NCBI RefSeq assembly: GCF_000373925.1
Contig: NZ_KB892812.1
Span: 62,179-126,178, forward strand
DNA: 64,000 nucleotides
Source: Actinopolymorpha alba DSM 45243
Lineage (GTDB): Bacteria; Actinomycetota; Actinomycetes; Propionibacteriales; Actinopolymorphaceae
Direction: 5' to 3'
Shown in pieces: positions 33,441 to 44,600 of the stretch. The notes below the pieces were generated by a model. That model did no database searches. It had not been told where the DNA came from and worked only from the letters and a program-made list of their open reading frames with translations. A program made the position numbers and the translations under genes. The first letter of the stretch is position 1; each line of letters opens with the position of its first letter.

Positions 33441-36400
33441 CCGGCACAGTGAACCAGTCGGAGGAGCAGGCGTGCGAAGCCTTCGTGTCCTGGCTCGACC
33501 GTCGGGTCGTGGCGGCTGGCCGCGGCGACGGACTGGACCGTCTGGAGGTAGCGCCATCGGGGACCTTCTGGCTGGGCCGGCTCGCCTGCGAAGAGGAGGT
33601 CCGCAAGGGCGCCGCCGATGAGCGGTCGGAGCGGTTGGATCCGTGTGCGATCGGTGTCCGGCTGCGGCCCGCGGCAACGCCGCCGTGGTCGCTGTCGGTG
33701 ACGGTACGAGCGCGGGCGTGGGTGCGGGACCCGAAGGACGGGCTGAATCCGAAACGACGCTGGTGGCGCAGCGACCTCGTGGAGGAGGTCGTGCCGGTGG
33801 TGGTCGAAGCGAAGGGCGGGTCGTTCGGCCGCAAGCAGCTCGAGAACGCGTTCGCGGCGGTGGGTGCGCCGGGTCTGTCGGCTGAGGTCCGAGTCGAAGT
33901 CGAAGATTGGCACAGAGATACCGAGCTGGTCGTGCAGTTGGTCAACACCAGTCCCGAGAAGGCGCCTGGCCTGACCGACTCGCACCTGTACGAGACGCAG
34001 CTCGAGGTTTCGGGACTTCCGACAGCGCCGTTCCAACTGGAAGCGCTTCCAGATACCTTTCGCTATAACCGTGAAGTGCCAGCGTACGGAGTAAATGTCG
34101 GCGTCGAGGTGCTGCCATCCGGAGCGTTTCGCACGTCGGACACGGTAACAGTGCAGACCTACCGGCCGCAGTATTGGAACCCTGCATACGAGTCACCGGA
34201 CTTGTCGTTCCTGACGCTCGCGGACAAGCCGCTCCCTCAGCTCGCTGCCCTGGTGGATGCCCTCGCCGCATATGACGACGCACACTGGTCATCGGCAGCG
34301 TTGGATGCGCGGCAAGCAGCCTACCTCTGGACAGCAGCGATGCGCCGCGAGGCCGACGAGTCGGCGGCGAAGGTGTTTGCGGAGCTGGAACGCCTACGTG
34401 CTGGACTCGAGCTGCTGCGTAGCCGCAGCGAGATACTGCGTGCCTTCCAGCTGATGAACAAGGCGATCGCCCGCAGCGCTGAGGGGCGCGGATATACAGA
34501 GTGGCGGCCGTTCCAGGTCGGCTTTCTTCTCTCGGCCATCCGGTTCCTGGCGGAGCCTGCCGACGAGGCGCGCTATGTCGACACCGTGTGGTTCGCCACC
34601 GGTGGCGGAAAGACTGAAACGTATCTGGGCCTGCTGCTGACAGCGGCGTTCTTTGACCGACTCACGGGCAAGACGATGGGCGTGACGGCGTGGTCGCGGT
34701 TCCCGCTGCGGCTTCTGAGCCTCCAGCAGACCCAGCGGTTCGCCGACGCCCTGGCCGGCGCCGAAGTGGTTCGCAATGAGGAGGAGGTCGGGGGAACCCC
34801 TTTCAGCCTGGGCTTCCTGGTGGGCAAGGCCGGTACGCCCAACAAGATCGTGCCCAAGCCAGGTGAGGACGATGACATCACCCCGGACAGTCCTGGAATG
34901 CCAGATAAGTACCGCGTGCTGCTGCATTGCCCATTCTGCCGTGACGAGAACGTCAAGATGCGGTTCGTTCGCGAGCGCTGGAAGCTCGAGCACTACTGCA
35001 CCAACGCGGAGTGCTCCACGAAGGGGCGAGCGCTGCCGATGTACATCGTCGACCAAGAGGTGTTCAGATTCCTGCCGACGGTAGTAGTCGGCACGCTGGA
35101 CAAAGCGGCCTCGATTGGCCTGCAGCAGGCAATGCGCGGTCTCGTCGGTCCACCACAGAAGCTCTGCCCGGTGCCCTGGCATGGCTTCACCTACGCCGAG
35201 CGGTCGAAATCGCCCAACGGCTGTCTCGTGCCGAACTGTCAAGGTGGGCAGGTCCTCAAGCCACTGCCGATGGATGAAGAGAGGTTTGCTCCGTCCCTGC
35301 GCCTTCAGGACGAGCTACACCTGTTGCGGGACAGCCTCGGCGCGGTCGACTCGCACTATGAAAGTCTGCTCGACCACCTGCAGAGCGAGCTGTGCGGCAC
35401 GCGGGCGAAGATCGTGGCAAGCAGCGCAACGCTGGAGGGCTACGACCGTCAGATCGACGTGCTCTACCAAAGATATGGACGGGTCTTCCCGGAGCCAGGT
35501 CCACAGGCAGGTGAGTCGTTCTGGACGACGTCGACGGGGCACCCGTTGCGCCGATTCGTGGCTGTCGCGCCGCGCGGTGTGACATTGGAGCACGTCAGTG
35601 ACCGCACTCTCGATTCCCTGCAGCGCTGCATCCGGGAACTGCTCGATGATCCAACGAAGGTCTGCGCAGAAGCAGACGTCGACCCCAAACACGCCGCCAT
35701 GCTTGTCAGCCTCTACGGCACCAACGTCGTCTACGGCATGACGCTCTATGACGTTGAGGCAGCCGGGCGCAGCCTTGGCAGCAACAACACTGTGGGGGGG
35801 ATCAACCTCGAGCAGCTCACCGGCCAGACCGAATTCGACGATGTGCGCGCAGTTCTCGAGCGGCTCGAGGATCCAGAGGACGACTTCGGCGAACGCGTAC
35901 ACGTGGTCGCTGCCAGCTCCATGCTCTCTCATGGCGTCGACGTCGACCGGCTCAACACGATGGTCATGTTGGGCATGCCTCTGACGACGGCAGAGTTCAT
36001 CCAGACCACCGCCCGGGTGGGACGTAGGTTTCCCGGCCTGGTGTACGTGTTGCACAAGATCGGCCGCGAGCGGGACGCGCAGACGTTCCGGACCTTCGAG
36101 CAGTACGTACGTCAGGGTGACCGATTCGTCGATCCGATCCCGATCACACGGCGGAGCCGCAGAGTCCTGGACCTCACGATCCCTGGACTCGTCAACGCGC
36201 GGACGTTGATGCTTCGCGAGCCAGCGAGCCGACAGCGGTTGAGTACGCCGGCGAAGCTGCGCGACTACGTTCGCGCCTCCGGGATGACGCCGGCGGCGGA
36301 GTCAAAGGCTGTGGCGGAGGTCCTCGGGCTCGAAGGGTCCGAAGACTCGGTGCACTGCGAGCAGATCGCTGACTGGCTCCAGGACTGGTTCGCCGAGCTC

Positions 36401-36502
36401 GAGGATCCCACTAGCAAGGCCAAGTACGTCGGCGACATCGGTCCCCGGTCCCCTATGATCAGCCTCCGCGACGTCGAGGCAACCGCTCCCATCCACGACT
36501 GA
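33437..36502 (+). CDS. drmA: DISARM helicase DrmA
   Basis: A 1021-aa superfamily 2 helicase starting at ATG 33437 inside the sigma stop. Motif I is FATGGGKTETYLG at about residue 388, the DEAH-type box is LQDELHLLRD at about 627, motif III VASSATLEGY and motif VI QTTARVGRR at about 861. Two CxxC-like pairs occur between the helicase halves (HCPFCRDENVK and CTNAECSTKG). The length and the lack of a UvrD or SNF2 signature fit DrmA. In DISARM, DrmA forms the core complex with DrmB, binds DNA ends or unmethylated phage DNA and needs ATP. It is followed after 12 bases by drmB. Confidence 0.88.
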   Translation: MTGTVNQSEEQACEAFVSWLDRRVVAAGRGDGLDRLEVAPSGTFWLGRLACEEEVRKGAADERSERLDPCAIGVRLRPAATPPWSLSVTVRARAWVRDPKDGLNPKRRWWRSDLVEEVVPVVVEAKGGSFGRKQLENAFAAVGAPGLSAEVRVEVEDWHRDTELVVQLVNTSPEKAPGLTDSHLYETQLEVSGLPTAPFQLEALPDTFRYNREVPAYGVNVGVEVLPSGAFRTSDTVTVQTYRPQYWNPAYESPDLSFLTLADKPLPQLAALVDALAAYDDAHWSSAALDARQAAYLWTAAMRREADESAAKVFAELERLRAGLELLRSRSEILRAFQLMNKAIARSAEGRGYTEWRPFQVGFLLSAIRFLAEPADEARYVDTVWFATGGGKTETYLGLLLTAAFFDRLTGKTMGVTAWSRFPLRLLSLQQTQRFADALAGAEVVRNEEEVGGTPFSLGFLVGKAGTPNKIVPKPGEDDDITPDSPGMPDKYRVLLHCPFCRDENVKMRFVRERWKLEHYCTNAECSTKGRALPMYIVDQEVFRFLPTVVVGTLDKAASIGLQQAMRGLVGPPQKLCPVPWHGFTYAERSKSPNGCLVPNCQGGQVLKPLPMDEERFAPSLRLQDELHLLRDSLGAVDSHYESLLDHLQSELCGTRAKIVASSATLEGYDRQIDVLYQRYGRVFPEPGPQAGESFWTTSTGHPLRRFVAVAPRGVTLEHVSDRTLDSLQRCIRELLDDPTKVCAEADVDPKHAAMLVSLYGTNVVYGMTLYDVEAAGRSLGSNNTVGGINLEQLTGQTEFDDVRAVLERLEDPEDDFGERVHVVAASSMLSHGVDVDRLNTMVMLGMPLTTAEFIQTTARVGRRFPGLVYVLHKIGRERDAQTFRTFEQYVRQGDRFVDPIPITRRSRRVLDLTIPGLVNARTLMLREPASRQRLSTPAKLRDYVRASGMTPAAESKAVAEVLGLEGSEDSVHCEQIADWLQDWFAELEDPTSKAKYVGDIGPRSPMISLRDVEATAPIHD

Positions 36503-36514
36503 CTAGGCGGCGAC

Positions 36515-38260
36515 ATGACGGTCCTCGGACGACGCAGCGGCAGCCAGATCCTGCGCACGTTCCTGCCTGACCAGACGGTCGACCTGCGCGGCGACATCTA
36601 CCGTGTCGCTGAATGGTCGGCGCCGATCCCCATCGAGGTCGACACCGACCTGGTGCGTCGGCACCTTCGACAGGAGGTTGCGGCATGGGCGGCCTATGAC
36701 ACCGACGGCGGCATGGGCGACGATCTGCTCCGCAACGCTCCCGTCGAAGTCGTCGAACTCGACGAGCGACGTGGGGTCATGGTCGAGCGGTATCCACAGG
36801 TATGGCTATGTCGGGACTGCAAGCGCATTGGGAAGTCCCTCGATCGGCCGTGCCGGTGTGGAAAGCGCAAGTGGGGGCAGCTGCACTTCGTCGGCATCCA
36901 CGCGTGCGGCGCGATCACCGAACCGTGGATCCGGCGGTGCATTGAGCATGACGACGTGAAGGTGGTCATCCCCAAGAGCACCACGGCCGGGGACATCACG
37001 TTCGTCTGCCCCGTCTGCAACACGCAGACGATGCAGGGCCTCGGCTTCAACCGGAAGTGCGTGTGCGGCGACGGCCCCGTGCGGTGGAACGTGCACAAGG
37101 CTCGCACGGTATACACGCCGCGCGGCACTGTGCTGATCAACCCACCTCGGCCGGAGCATCGCGAGGGCCTCAAGCTCGCTGGCGGCGCCCGCAAAGCATT
37201 GGTTTGGGTCGTCGAGGGTCTCACCGCGGCGCGGCCGGCGGACGTGACGGCAAAGCAGACGAAGGAAGAGTTCCTCGCAAAGTTGATCGCCGACGGCATG
37301 GATCCGGCGTTTGCAGAGATGATGGCGGACATGGCCGAGAAGGGCGACCAGCTTGCCAATCCCGGCGACCACCCAATCGACCAGCTGTCCGTTGAACGGC
37401 GAGAAGGCGCCGAACGGGAAGCGGTCGACATCGCGATGGCGCTCGCAGAGAGTCGAAACCCTACGACGGCGCTGTGCGGGGCTACGCCAGGCGACGCTCT
37501 CGATATGCGCTACCGGGACACCTATCCAGCGGCGCTCAGGCGAGCGGGAATCGATGGCCTAGACCTCGTCGACCGATTCCCGGTGCTGAACGCCATGTAT
37601 GGCTACACCCGCGGGGACGACGACCCTACGAAGTGCCGGTTGGTGCCGTTCCGACGAAAGCGAGGCGGCTACCGGTTGTACGGCAATCTGGCCGAGACCG
37701 AGGCGTTCCTGGTGCGCTTGGATCCGGTGCGAGTCGCGACGTGGATATCGACGCGGGGGCACCAGCTACAGGGCTGGAGGTCCGGCGACGGTGATCCGGT
37801 CGCGGCACGGGTCGCAATCCTGCAGGCGGCGGTGGTGCCCTCCAAGCGCGACAACCCATCGGTCACTTCGGCAGGCACCGACGTGTTGAAGCTGGTTCAC
37901 ACCTACGCGCACAGATTCATCCGTCAAACTGCCGTGTTCTCGGGTATCGAGCGGGATGCGCTGGGCGAATACTTGGTACCAGGACACCTTGGTTTCTTCG
38001 TTTACGCCGCTGCGCGTGGCGACTTCGTTCTCGGCGGTATGCAGGCGGTATTCGAGTCCAACCTTGACGACCTGCTCGGATCGTTCGTCGACGCGGAACA
38101 CCGCTGTCCGCTGGACCCGGGATGCAGCCGGGGCAGCGGGGCGTGCAGCGCATGCGTGCATCTGGGCGAGCCATCGTGCCGGTTTTTCAATCGGTTCCTC
38201 GACCGTGGCGTGCTGTTCGGGACGGACGGCTACCTACGTACGCCCGTTACCGCGCTGTGA
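36515..38260 (+). CDS. drmB: DISARM DUF1998 protein DrmB
   Basis: A 581-aa DUF1998 protein. The N-terminus MTVLGRRSGSQILRTFLPDQ is typical for DrmB. Zinc knuckles are LCRDCKRIGKSLDRPCRCG at about 90-110 and FVCPVCNTQTMQ at about 168. The C-terminal DUF1998 part reads LKLVHTYAHRFIRQTAVFSG and ends in a Cys cluster HRCPLDPGCSRG, CSACVHLGEPSCRFF. DrmB stabilises and supports DrmA in DNA binding. It lies 12 bases behind drmA in the sigma-drmA-drmB operon. Its last 14 bases overlap the vsr gene on the other strand. Confidence 0.88.
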   Translation: MTVLGRRSGSQILRTFLPDQTVDLRGDIYRVAEWSAPIPIEVDTDLVRRHLRQEVAAWAAYDTDGGMGDDLLRNAPVEVVELDERRGVMVERYPQVWLCRDCKRIGKSLDRPCRCGKRKWGQLHFVGIHACGAITEPWIRRCIEHDDVKVVIPKSTTAGDITFVCPVCNTQTMQGLGFNRKCVCGDGPVRWNVHKARTVYTPRGTVLINPPRPEHREGLKLAGGARKALVWVVEGLTAARPADVTAKQTKEEFLAKLIADGMDPAFAEMMADMAEKGDQLANPGDHPIDQLSVERREGAEREAVDIAMALAESRNPTTALCGATPGDALDMRYRDTYPAALRRAGIDGLDLVDRFPVLNAMYGYTRGDDDPTKCRLVPFRRKRGGYRLYGNLAETEAFLVRLDPVRVATWISTRGHQLQGWRSGDGDPVAARVAILQAAVVPSKRDNPSVTSAGTDVLKLVHTYAHRFIRQTAVFSGIERDALGEYLVPGHLGFFVYAAARGDFVLGGMQAVFESNLDDLLGSFVDAEHRCPLDPGCSRGSGACSACVHLGEPSCRFFNRFLDRGVLFGTDGYLRTPVTAL

Positions 38261-38681
38261 TATGCACCCGATGGCGCACTTCCAATTCGACGTGGTCGGC
38301 CGCGGTCTCCGGCATCTCGTGTTCCCACACGTGCAGGACTGTCCAGCCCAGGTCGGCGAGCGCAGCGTCCTTGGCCCGGTCGCGGGCGACATTGCGGTCG
38401 AGCTTGGCCAGCCACCATTCACGGTTGTTGCGGGGAAGGGTGCCGTGCGTGGGGCAGCGGTGCCAGAAGCAGCCGTCGACGAAGACTGCAACCTTCACCC
38501 GAGTGAACGCCACGTCGGGGCGGCCGGGCAGCCCGGGATGGTTGACCCGGAAGCGGAGTCCTCGGCGATGGAGCTCACGGCGGAGTGCCACCTCAGGCTT
38601 CGTGGAGGCCCGTGGCTGCCGCTGGAGGCGAGCCGACGTCGCGGAGTCGAGTGGTACGGGCAGACCCGGCTTTCGGTCCAT
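38247..38681 (-). CDS. vsr: Very short patch repair endonuclease (Vsr)
   Basis: A 144-aa protein from ATG 38681; the longer frame back to 38834 runs into the drmD start and adds non-conserved residues. It has the complete Vsr core: PEVALRRELHRRGLRFRVN, PGLPGRPDVAF (catalytic aspartate), VFVDGCFWHRCPTHG, REWWLAKLDRNVARDRA and GWTVLHVWEHE. Vsr nicks 5' of the T in T:G mismatches that arise by deamination of 5-methylcytosine, classically in CCWGG sites. Its presence supports that the island's C5 methyltransferase makes 5mC. It is convergent with drmB and divergent from drmD. Confidence 0.9.
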   Translation of the reverse strand: MDRKPGLPVPLDSATSARLQRQPRASTKPEVALRRELHRRGLRFRVNHPGLPGRPDVAFTRVKVAVFVDGCFWHRCPTHGTLPRNNREWWLAKLDRNVARDRAKDAALADLGWTVLHVWEHEMPETAADHVELEVRHRVHITAR

Positions 38682-38785
38682 GTCGGCAAACCTATCCGGA
38701 AGTCGCCGGAGTTCCGTGACGGTTAGGCTCCGGCCGGGTAGTAGGACTGACTTGTAGTAAACGTCTGCTTCGCGACCTTTCGAAG

Positions 38786-41686
38786 ATGGAGAACGCATCT
38801 GTGACGGCAACGAAGCCCGATCTCGGCGTGGCACTCGCGCCGGGATCGGTTGTGGTGGTCCGCGACGAGGAATGGCTCGTGGTGAAGACCGAGGAGACCG
38901 CTGATGGCACCCTGGTGCAGGTCCAGGGCCTCAGCGAGTTGGTCCGCGACACGAGCGCGTCCTTCTACACGGAGCTGGACGACGTGTCGCCGTTGGAACC
39001 GGCGAGGGCCCAGGTGGTCGCCGACGGCAGCCCGCGCTACCGGACCGCGCGCCTGTGGCTGGAGTCGACGGTCCGCAAGACCGCAGTGCCGCTTGGGGAG
39101 CGTTCGTTGTCGGTGGCGAGTCGAGGGCTGGCCGACACGCTCAGCTATCAAGAAACAGCTGTTCGTAAGGCGCTTGATCCCGAACACCTTCGACCGCGGA
39201 TTCTGCTCGCTGATTCGGTCGGGCTCGGCAAGACGATCGAGATCGGCATGATCCTCTCTGAGCTGGTACGCCGGGGGCGTGGCGAACGGATCCTCGTGGT
39301 GACGCCGCGGCACGTACTCGAACAGATGCAGCACGAGTTGTGGACTCGGTTTGCCCTACCGTTCGTACGACTCGACTCCGCGGGCATCCAACGGGTGCGT
39401 CAGAAGCTGCCTGCGACTCGCAACCCGTTCACGTACTACAAGCGGGCGATCATCTCGATCGACACGCTCAAGTCCGACCGGTACGTCGCCAGCCTCCGCA
39501 AGCAGCGCTGGGACGCTGTCGTCATCGACGAGTCACACAACCTCGCCAACGTCACTACGCTGAACAACCGGTTGGCGCGGCTGTTGGCGCGCAACACAGA
39601 GGCTCTGATCCTTGCCTCAGCGACGCCGCACAACGGTCGGGCCGAGTCGTTCGCAGAGCTGCTACGGCTGCTGGACCCGTCCTCGGTCCCCGCCGACGGA
39701 GACCTCGATCCTGACGAGGTACGGCGGCTCGTCGTCCGGCGGCATCGGCACAGCCCCGAGGTCGCGCAGGTCGTCGGCACCGACTGGGCGGAGCGGCAGG
39801 AACCGAACAACGTCCTGGTCCCCGCGACCCCCGCAGAGGACGCGGTAGCCAGCGAGCTTGAGCGGACGTGGCTGTGGCCCGGCCAGGGCGGTAGCCCGTG
39901 CTCAGGGCAGAACGCCTCGCTGTTCCCTTGGACGCTTGCCAAGGCCTTCCTGTCCTCCCCTGCAGCTCTGAAGGAAACGATCGAGGGGCGGTTAGGCCGC
40001 CTCGGGCGCGACGACCGGGCCGACGTCGAGCGACAGGCCCTCGAACGCTTGGCCGCACTCAACGAGGAGACGCTTCGGCAGCCCCCGGCGAAGTACGCCG
40101 GGCTCTTGGGACACCTGAAGGAGATCGGAGTCGGCCGGAACTCGCCCGTACGGGCGGTGGTCTTCGCGGAGCGGTTGGAGACTCTGCGTTGGCTGCAACG
40201 AAGCTTGCCAAAGGACCTCGGCCTGCCCGCTCAAGCCGTGGAGATCATGCACGGAGGGCTGGCTGACGACGAGCAGCAGCGCATCGTCGAGGCGTTCAAA
40301 CAGGAGCAGACCCCGGTGCGGGTTCTGGTCACCGGCGACGTCGCCTCGGAAGGCGTCAACTTGCACGCGCAGTGCCACGAGCTCGTCCACTTCGACATTC
40401 CGTGGAGCCTGATCCGGATCGAACAGCGCAACGGCCGCATCGACCGGTACGGGCAGAAGCACCCGCCCCGTATCACGGCACTGCTGCTCGACCCGTCGAG
40501 CGAACGGTTCGCCGGTGACGTCCGGATCCTTGCGAGGCTGATGGAGAAGGAAGACGAGGCACACACCGCCCTCGGGGACGTCGCCTCGTTGATGGGACGC
40601 TACGACGTCAAGGCCGAGGAGGACGCCATCCGTGACGTCCTTGCCGGACGCAAGTCCCTCGACGACGTGGTCCGTCCCGTTAGCGACGTGACAGCAGGCA
40701 ACGATCTCGCGGCCCTATTCGCCCAGCTCTTCGAGACACCCGCCGCGGCAGTTCCCGCCGAGCCGGTTGCAACTCCACCAGAAATCGGAACTGATCTTGG
40801 GTCGATTCTCTACGAGGACGATGTTTCCTACCTCGAGGACGCGCTCCTGGAGGCGTTCATCGACCCGACCGCGCCGATGACGCGTGGCGGGGTCGGGTGG
40901 CGGCGTGACGCGGCCTTCGGCACCGTCGAGCTGACACCGCCACCTGACCTCGTACAACGCCTCGAGGTGTTGCCCCAGGCCTACCTAGCCGACCGCAAGG
41001 TCACCGAGCGACTGGTACTCGCCACCACCCGGGCACGCGGCAAGGACCGGCTCGCGTCCGCGCTGCGGGACGACAGCGACTCGACCTGGCCGGACGCCCA
41101 TTATCTGAGCCCACAGCATCCCGTCCTGGACTGGGCCGCCGACCGAGCGCTGGCTTCCCTTGGCCGCAACGAGGTGTTCGCGGTTCGCGGCGCAGCGGAC
41201 GCCACGACAGTGCTGCTCCTCGGCACGCTGACCAACCGGCGCGGGCAAGTCGTGTCGGTCGCGTGGTTGACGGCAGAGTTCCCGGCGCTCGACAAGCCGT
41301 CCTTCGTGCTGGTCACTCCACACGACTCGGCGCGAGGAGCGCTGCGCGCCGTTGGGTGGGACACGGTGCGTGACAACCTGGGGCCGATCGCAGACGTCGG
41401 CCCGCTGCAACAGCTCGTGGATCCGGCGGTCCACGAAGGGGAGAAGCACCTGCGCACGGTGTTCGAGGCGTCCGTGCAGGACGCAACGCGGCGGGTGGAG
41501 AAGTGGGCGCGCCGGCTTGACCGCTGGGACAAGAACGCCGAGGCGCTCAGCCAGCGCAGCGACCTGAAGCAGCGCCGCACAATCGTAAGAGACGAACGAG
41601 AGCTGGTTGAGACCATGGCGCCCGACCGGCAGCTCGTGCGACCGCTGCTGGTGGTCGTGCCGGACATGGAAGGCAGCAAGTCGTGA
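38786..41686 (+). CDS. drmD: DISARM SNF2-type helicase DrmD
   Basis: A 966-aa Swi2/Snf2 helicase. ATG 38786 or GTG 38801 (the latter has GGAGAA at suitable spacing). Motif I is LADSVGLGKTIEIGMI at about residue 143, motif II VVIDESHNL at about 246, motif III LILASATPHNGR and motif VI RIEQRNGRIDRYGQKH at about 550. The RapA/HepA-like order and the long C-terminal region (about 400 residues) fit DrmD, a hallmark of class 1 DISARM. It overlaps the drmMI gene by 4 bases (GTGA). It starts a new gene string with its own promoter region of about 105 bases shared with vsr. Confidence 0.85.
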   Translation: MENASVTATKPDLGVALAPGSVVVVRDEEWLVVKTEETADGTLVQVQGLSELVRDTSASFYTELDDVSPLEPARAQVVADGSPRYRTARLWLESTVRKTAVPLGERSLSVASRGLADTLSYQETAVRKALDPEHLRPRILLADSVGLGKTIEIGMILSELVRRGRGERILVVTPRHVLEQMQHELWTRFALPFVRLDSAGIQRVRQKLPATRNPFTYYKRAIISIDTLKSDRYVASLRKQRWDAVVIDESHNLANVTTLNNRLARLLARNTEALILASATPHNGRAESFAELLRLLDPSSVPADGDLDPDEVRRLVVRRHRHSPEVAQVVGTDWAERQEPNNVLVPATPAEDAVASELERTWLWPGQGGSPCSGQNASLFPWTLAKAFLSSPAALKETIEGRLGRLGRDDRADVERQALERLAALNEETLRQPPAKYAGLLGHLKEIGVGRNSPVRAVVFAERLETLRWLQRSLPKDLGLPAQAVEIMHGGLADDEQQRIVEAFKQEQTPVRVLVTGDVASEGVNLHAQCHELVHFDIPWSLIRIEQRNGRIDRYGQKHPPRITALLLDPSSERFAGDVRILARLMEKEDEAHTALGDVASLMGRYDVKAEEDAIRDVLAGRKSLDDVVRPVSDVTAGNDLAALFAQLFETPAAAVPAEPVATPPEIGTDLGSILYEDDVSYLEDALLEAFIDPTAPMTRGGVGWRRDAAFGTVELTPPPDLVQRLEVLPQAYLADRKVTERLVLATTRARGKDRLASALRDDSDSTWPDAHYLSPQHPVLDWAADRALASLGRNEVFAVRGAADATTVLLLGTLTNRRGQVVSVAWLTAEFPALDKPSFVLVTPHDSARGALRAVGWDTVRDNLGPIADVGPLQQLVDPAVHEGEKHLRTVFEASVQDATRRVEKWARRLDRWDKNAEALSQRSDLKQRRTIVRDERELVETMAPDRQLVRPLLVVVPDMEGSKS

Positions 41687-44600
41687 GTGGTTCGGACGCG
41701 ATCATCGTTGGTGAAGGTTTCGTCTCGGAGCATTACTTCACCGCCGAGGCCAAGGGAGAGTCGTTCCGCGCAAGAGTGCTGGAGCGCCGCACTTTCTGGG
41801 ATGCCGAGGCGAAGGAGGGGCGTGCGACACCGCGGTCGCGGTTCACTGAGGCTCGGCAGGAGCTGGAGACTCAGCTCGCGACGCTGGCCGAACTCCTCGA
41901 CCCGGAGGCCGACGACCAGCTGGCTGGCGGACGCACACCCGATGACGTGGCATCGCTTGTTCACGAACGCATGCTCGAGGTCCTCGAGCTGACTGGACAC
42001 GGGCTCGTCCTCGATCGTCAGGATCCACTGCTGCGGGTGTCGTCCCCTGGCATCACCGAGCAAGCGCCATTGGTCGTCGTGTCCGCATGGCCGGTCGCCA
42101 CGGTCGAGGACCTGCTGACCCGTGACGCCGTCACCCTGCGGGAGCCGGTCCAGCTCAGCGACGACACCGAGGAGGTGAAGTCCGCGGCCCGGCTGGTGTC
42201 GGCATTGTTCATCACCGACGACGCCCCAGACTTCGTCCTCGTGCTCGCCGGACGCTGGGCGATGCTTGCCGAGCGGGAACGCTGGGCCGAGGGGCGCTAC
42301 CTCGCCGTCGACGTGCAAGCCATCTGCGAACGGAACGACACGAAGAGAGGCGGGGAGATCGACCGGGCCTTGACCTGCCTCGCCGCCCAGTCGATCGCCC
42401 CTGACGCGGACGGTAAGCTCTGGTGGCACGGGGTCCTCGAGGCCTCCGTCAAGCACACTGTCGGGGTCTCCAAGGACCTACGCGACGGGGTCCGCCTGTC
42501 CATCGAGATCATCGCCAACGAGGTCGTCACCCGCCGCCGAGACCAAGGCCTCGATCCGCTACCGGCTGGGGAAGCTCAGCCGCTGGCGAAACAGTCGCTA
42601 CGGTTCCTTTACCGCATCCTGTTCCTCTTGTACGCCGAGGCGTCACCCGAGCTTGGCGTGCTGCCGGCTGGTGCCCCCGAGTACGACCAGGGGTACAGCC
42701 TCGACCGGTTACGTGAATTGATACAGGTCGAGCTGGCGACGCGGCATGCCCGTAACGGCACGCACCTGTATGAATCGCTCGGTGTGCTCTTCCGGCTTGT
42801 CGACTCCGGCCATTCACCGGCTCCCGCAGGCGACGGCGCCGACGAGGGGGCGGCGGGCGCGGAGGGGCTGACATTCAACGCACTCCGCGCCGACCTGTTT
42901 CGCCCCGAAGCAACCGCGCACATCGACGCGGTGGGCCCGGGTAACGCCGCGCTTCAGCAGGTTCTCACCCATCTGCTGCTAAGCAAGGAGTCGCGAGGCA
43001 AGGACCGAGGCTTCATCTCCTACGCCGAGCTGGGCATCAACCAGCTCGGCGCCGTCTACGAGGGCCTCATGTCCTACAGCGGCTTCTTCGCCGAGACTGA
43101 TCTGTACGAAGTCGCCAAGAACGGCGACGCATCGAAGGGCTCGTGGGTCGTTCCGGTCGAGCGGGCTGACGGAATCTCACCGGACGACTTCGTAAAGACC
43201 ACGGACCCGGTAACCGGTGAGCCAAGGCCGGTGCTGCACCGGCGGGGGTCCTTCGTGTTCCGTCTCGCGGGCCGAGAGCGCCAGCAGTCGGCCTCGTACT
43301 ACACCCCGGAGGTGCTCACCCGGTTCACAGTGGGGCAGGCTCTCGAGGAACTGCTCGACCAAGATGGCCACACCACGACGGCAGCGGAGATTCTCAAGCT
43401 GACCGTCTGCGAGCCAGCGCTCGGCTCGGGTGCGTTCGCCATCGAGGCGGTGCGACAGCTCGCCGACCAGTATCTCAAGCGCCGCCAGACCGAGCTGGGC
43501 GTCCGCATCGACCCTGACGAGTACCCACGCCGGCTGCAGGAGGTCAAGGCCTACCTAGCGCTGCACAACGTGTACGGCGTCGACCTCAACGCCACCGCCG
43601 TCGAGCTGGCCGAGATCTCGCTGTGGCTCGACACGATGGTCGAGGGCCTGGCCGCGCCGTGGTTCGGCCTGCACCTCCGGCGCGGCAACTCCCTGGTCGG
43701 CGCCCGGCGGGCGGTGTATCGCCGCAGCCAGGTCAGCGACAAGTCGTGGCTCGGCGCGGTGCCACGCGACGTGTCGCTGACGTCCCTAAAGGACGACATG
43801 GACGCGGGACGCGTCGCCGCGGACGGTATCCACCACTTCCTGCTGCCTGCCGACGGGTGGGGCGCCGCGGCGGATGCCAACGAGGCGGCGATACTCGCGC
43901 CTGACGCAGCCAAGCGTCTCAAGAAGTGGCGCAGCAGTATGAAGGCGAAGCCCACCAGGCAGCAGGTCGACGCACTCGTCGAGTTGGCGTATCGGGTCGA
44001 GGTGCTGTGGCAGATCACGTACCGGCGGCTACGAATCTCCGAGGAACAGGTCCGCCGCGCAATCCCTGTGTGGGAGGCCGGCAGCCTGGCTTCCGGTGGT
44101 GCGGTGCAGCGCGAGCAGATCGAAAAGGCCCTCGCAGACGATGACGGCGCTTACCGTCGGCTGCGCCGAGTCATGGACGCCTGGACCGCCCTGTGGTATT
44201 GGCCGCTGACCGACAAGACCACCACGGTTGACGGGAAGCGCGTAGAGCCGCCGACCATGGCGCAGTGGGTCGCCGCCTTGCAGGGACTGCTAGGCCGTAG
44301 TCCCGAGGCGCGCAACAAGCGTCTCCCACGCGAGACGCTAGCCATGGTGGGAGACTGGGAGGAGTTGAACGAGGCCGAGAGGATCGAGCTTGCCTTCGCG
44401 AGCGCGCGCCCAGTAGCCGAGGTGCTTACAGATCACCCGTGGCTCCTCGTGTGCGACCGGGTCGCTGATCAACAAGGCTTCTTCCACTGGAACCTGGACT
44501 TCACTACCGTCTTCACCATGGGTGGCTTCGACCTCCAGGTCGGTAACCCCCCGTGGGTGCGGCCACGCTCCGATGTGGCCGCCCTTCTGGCTGAGGGAGA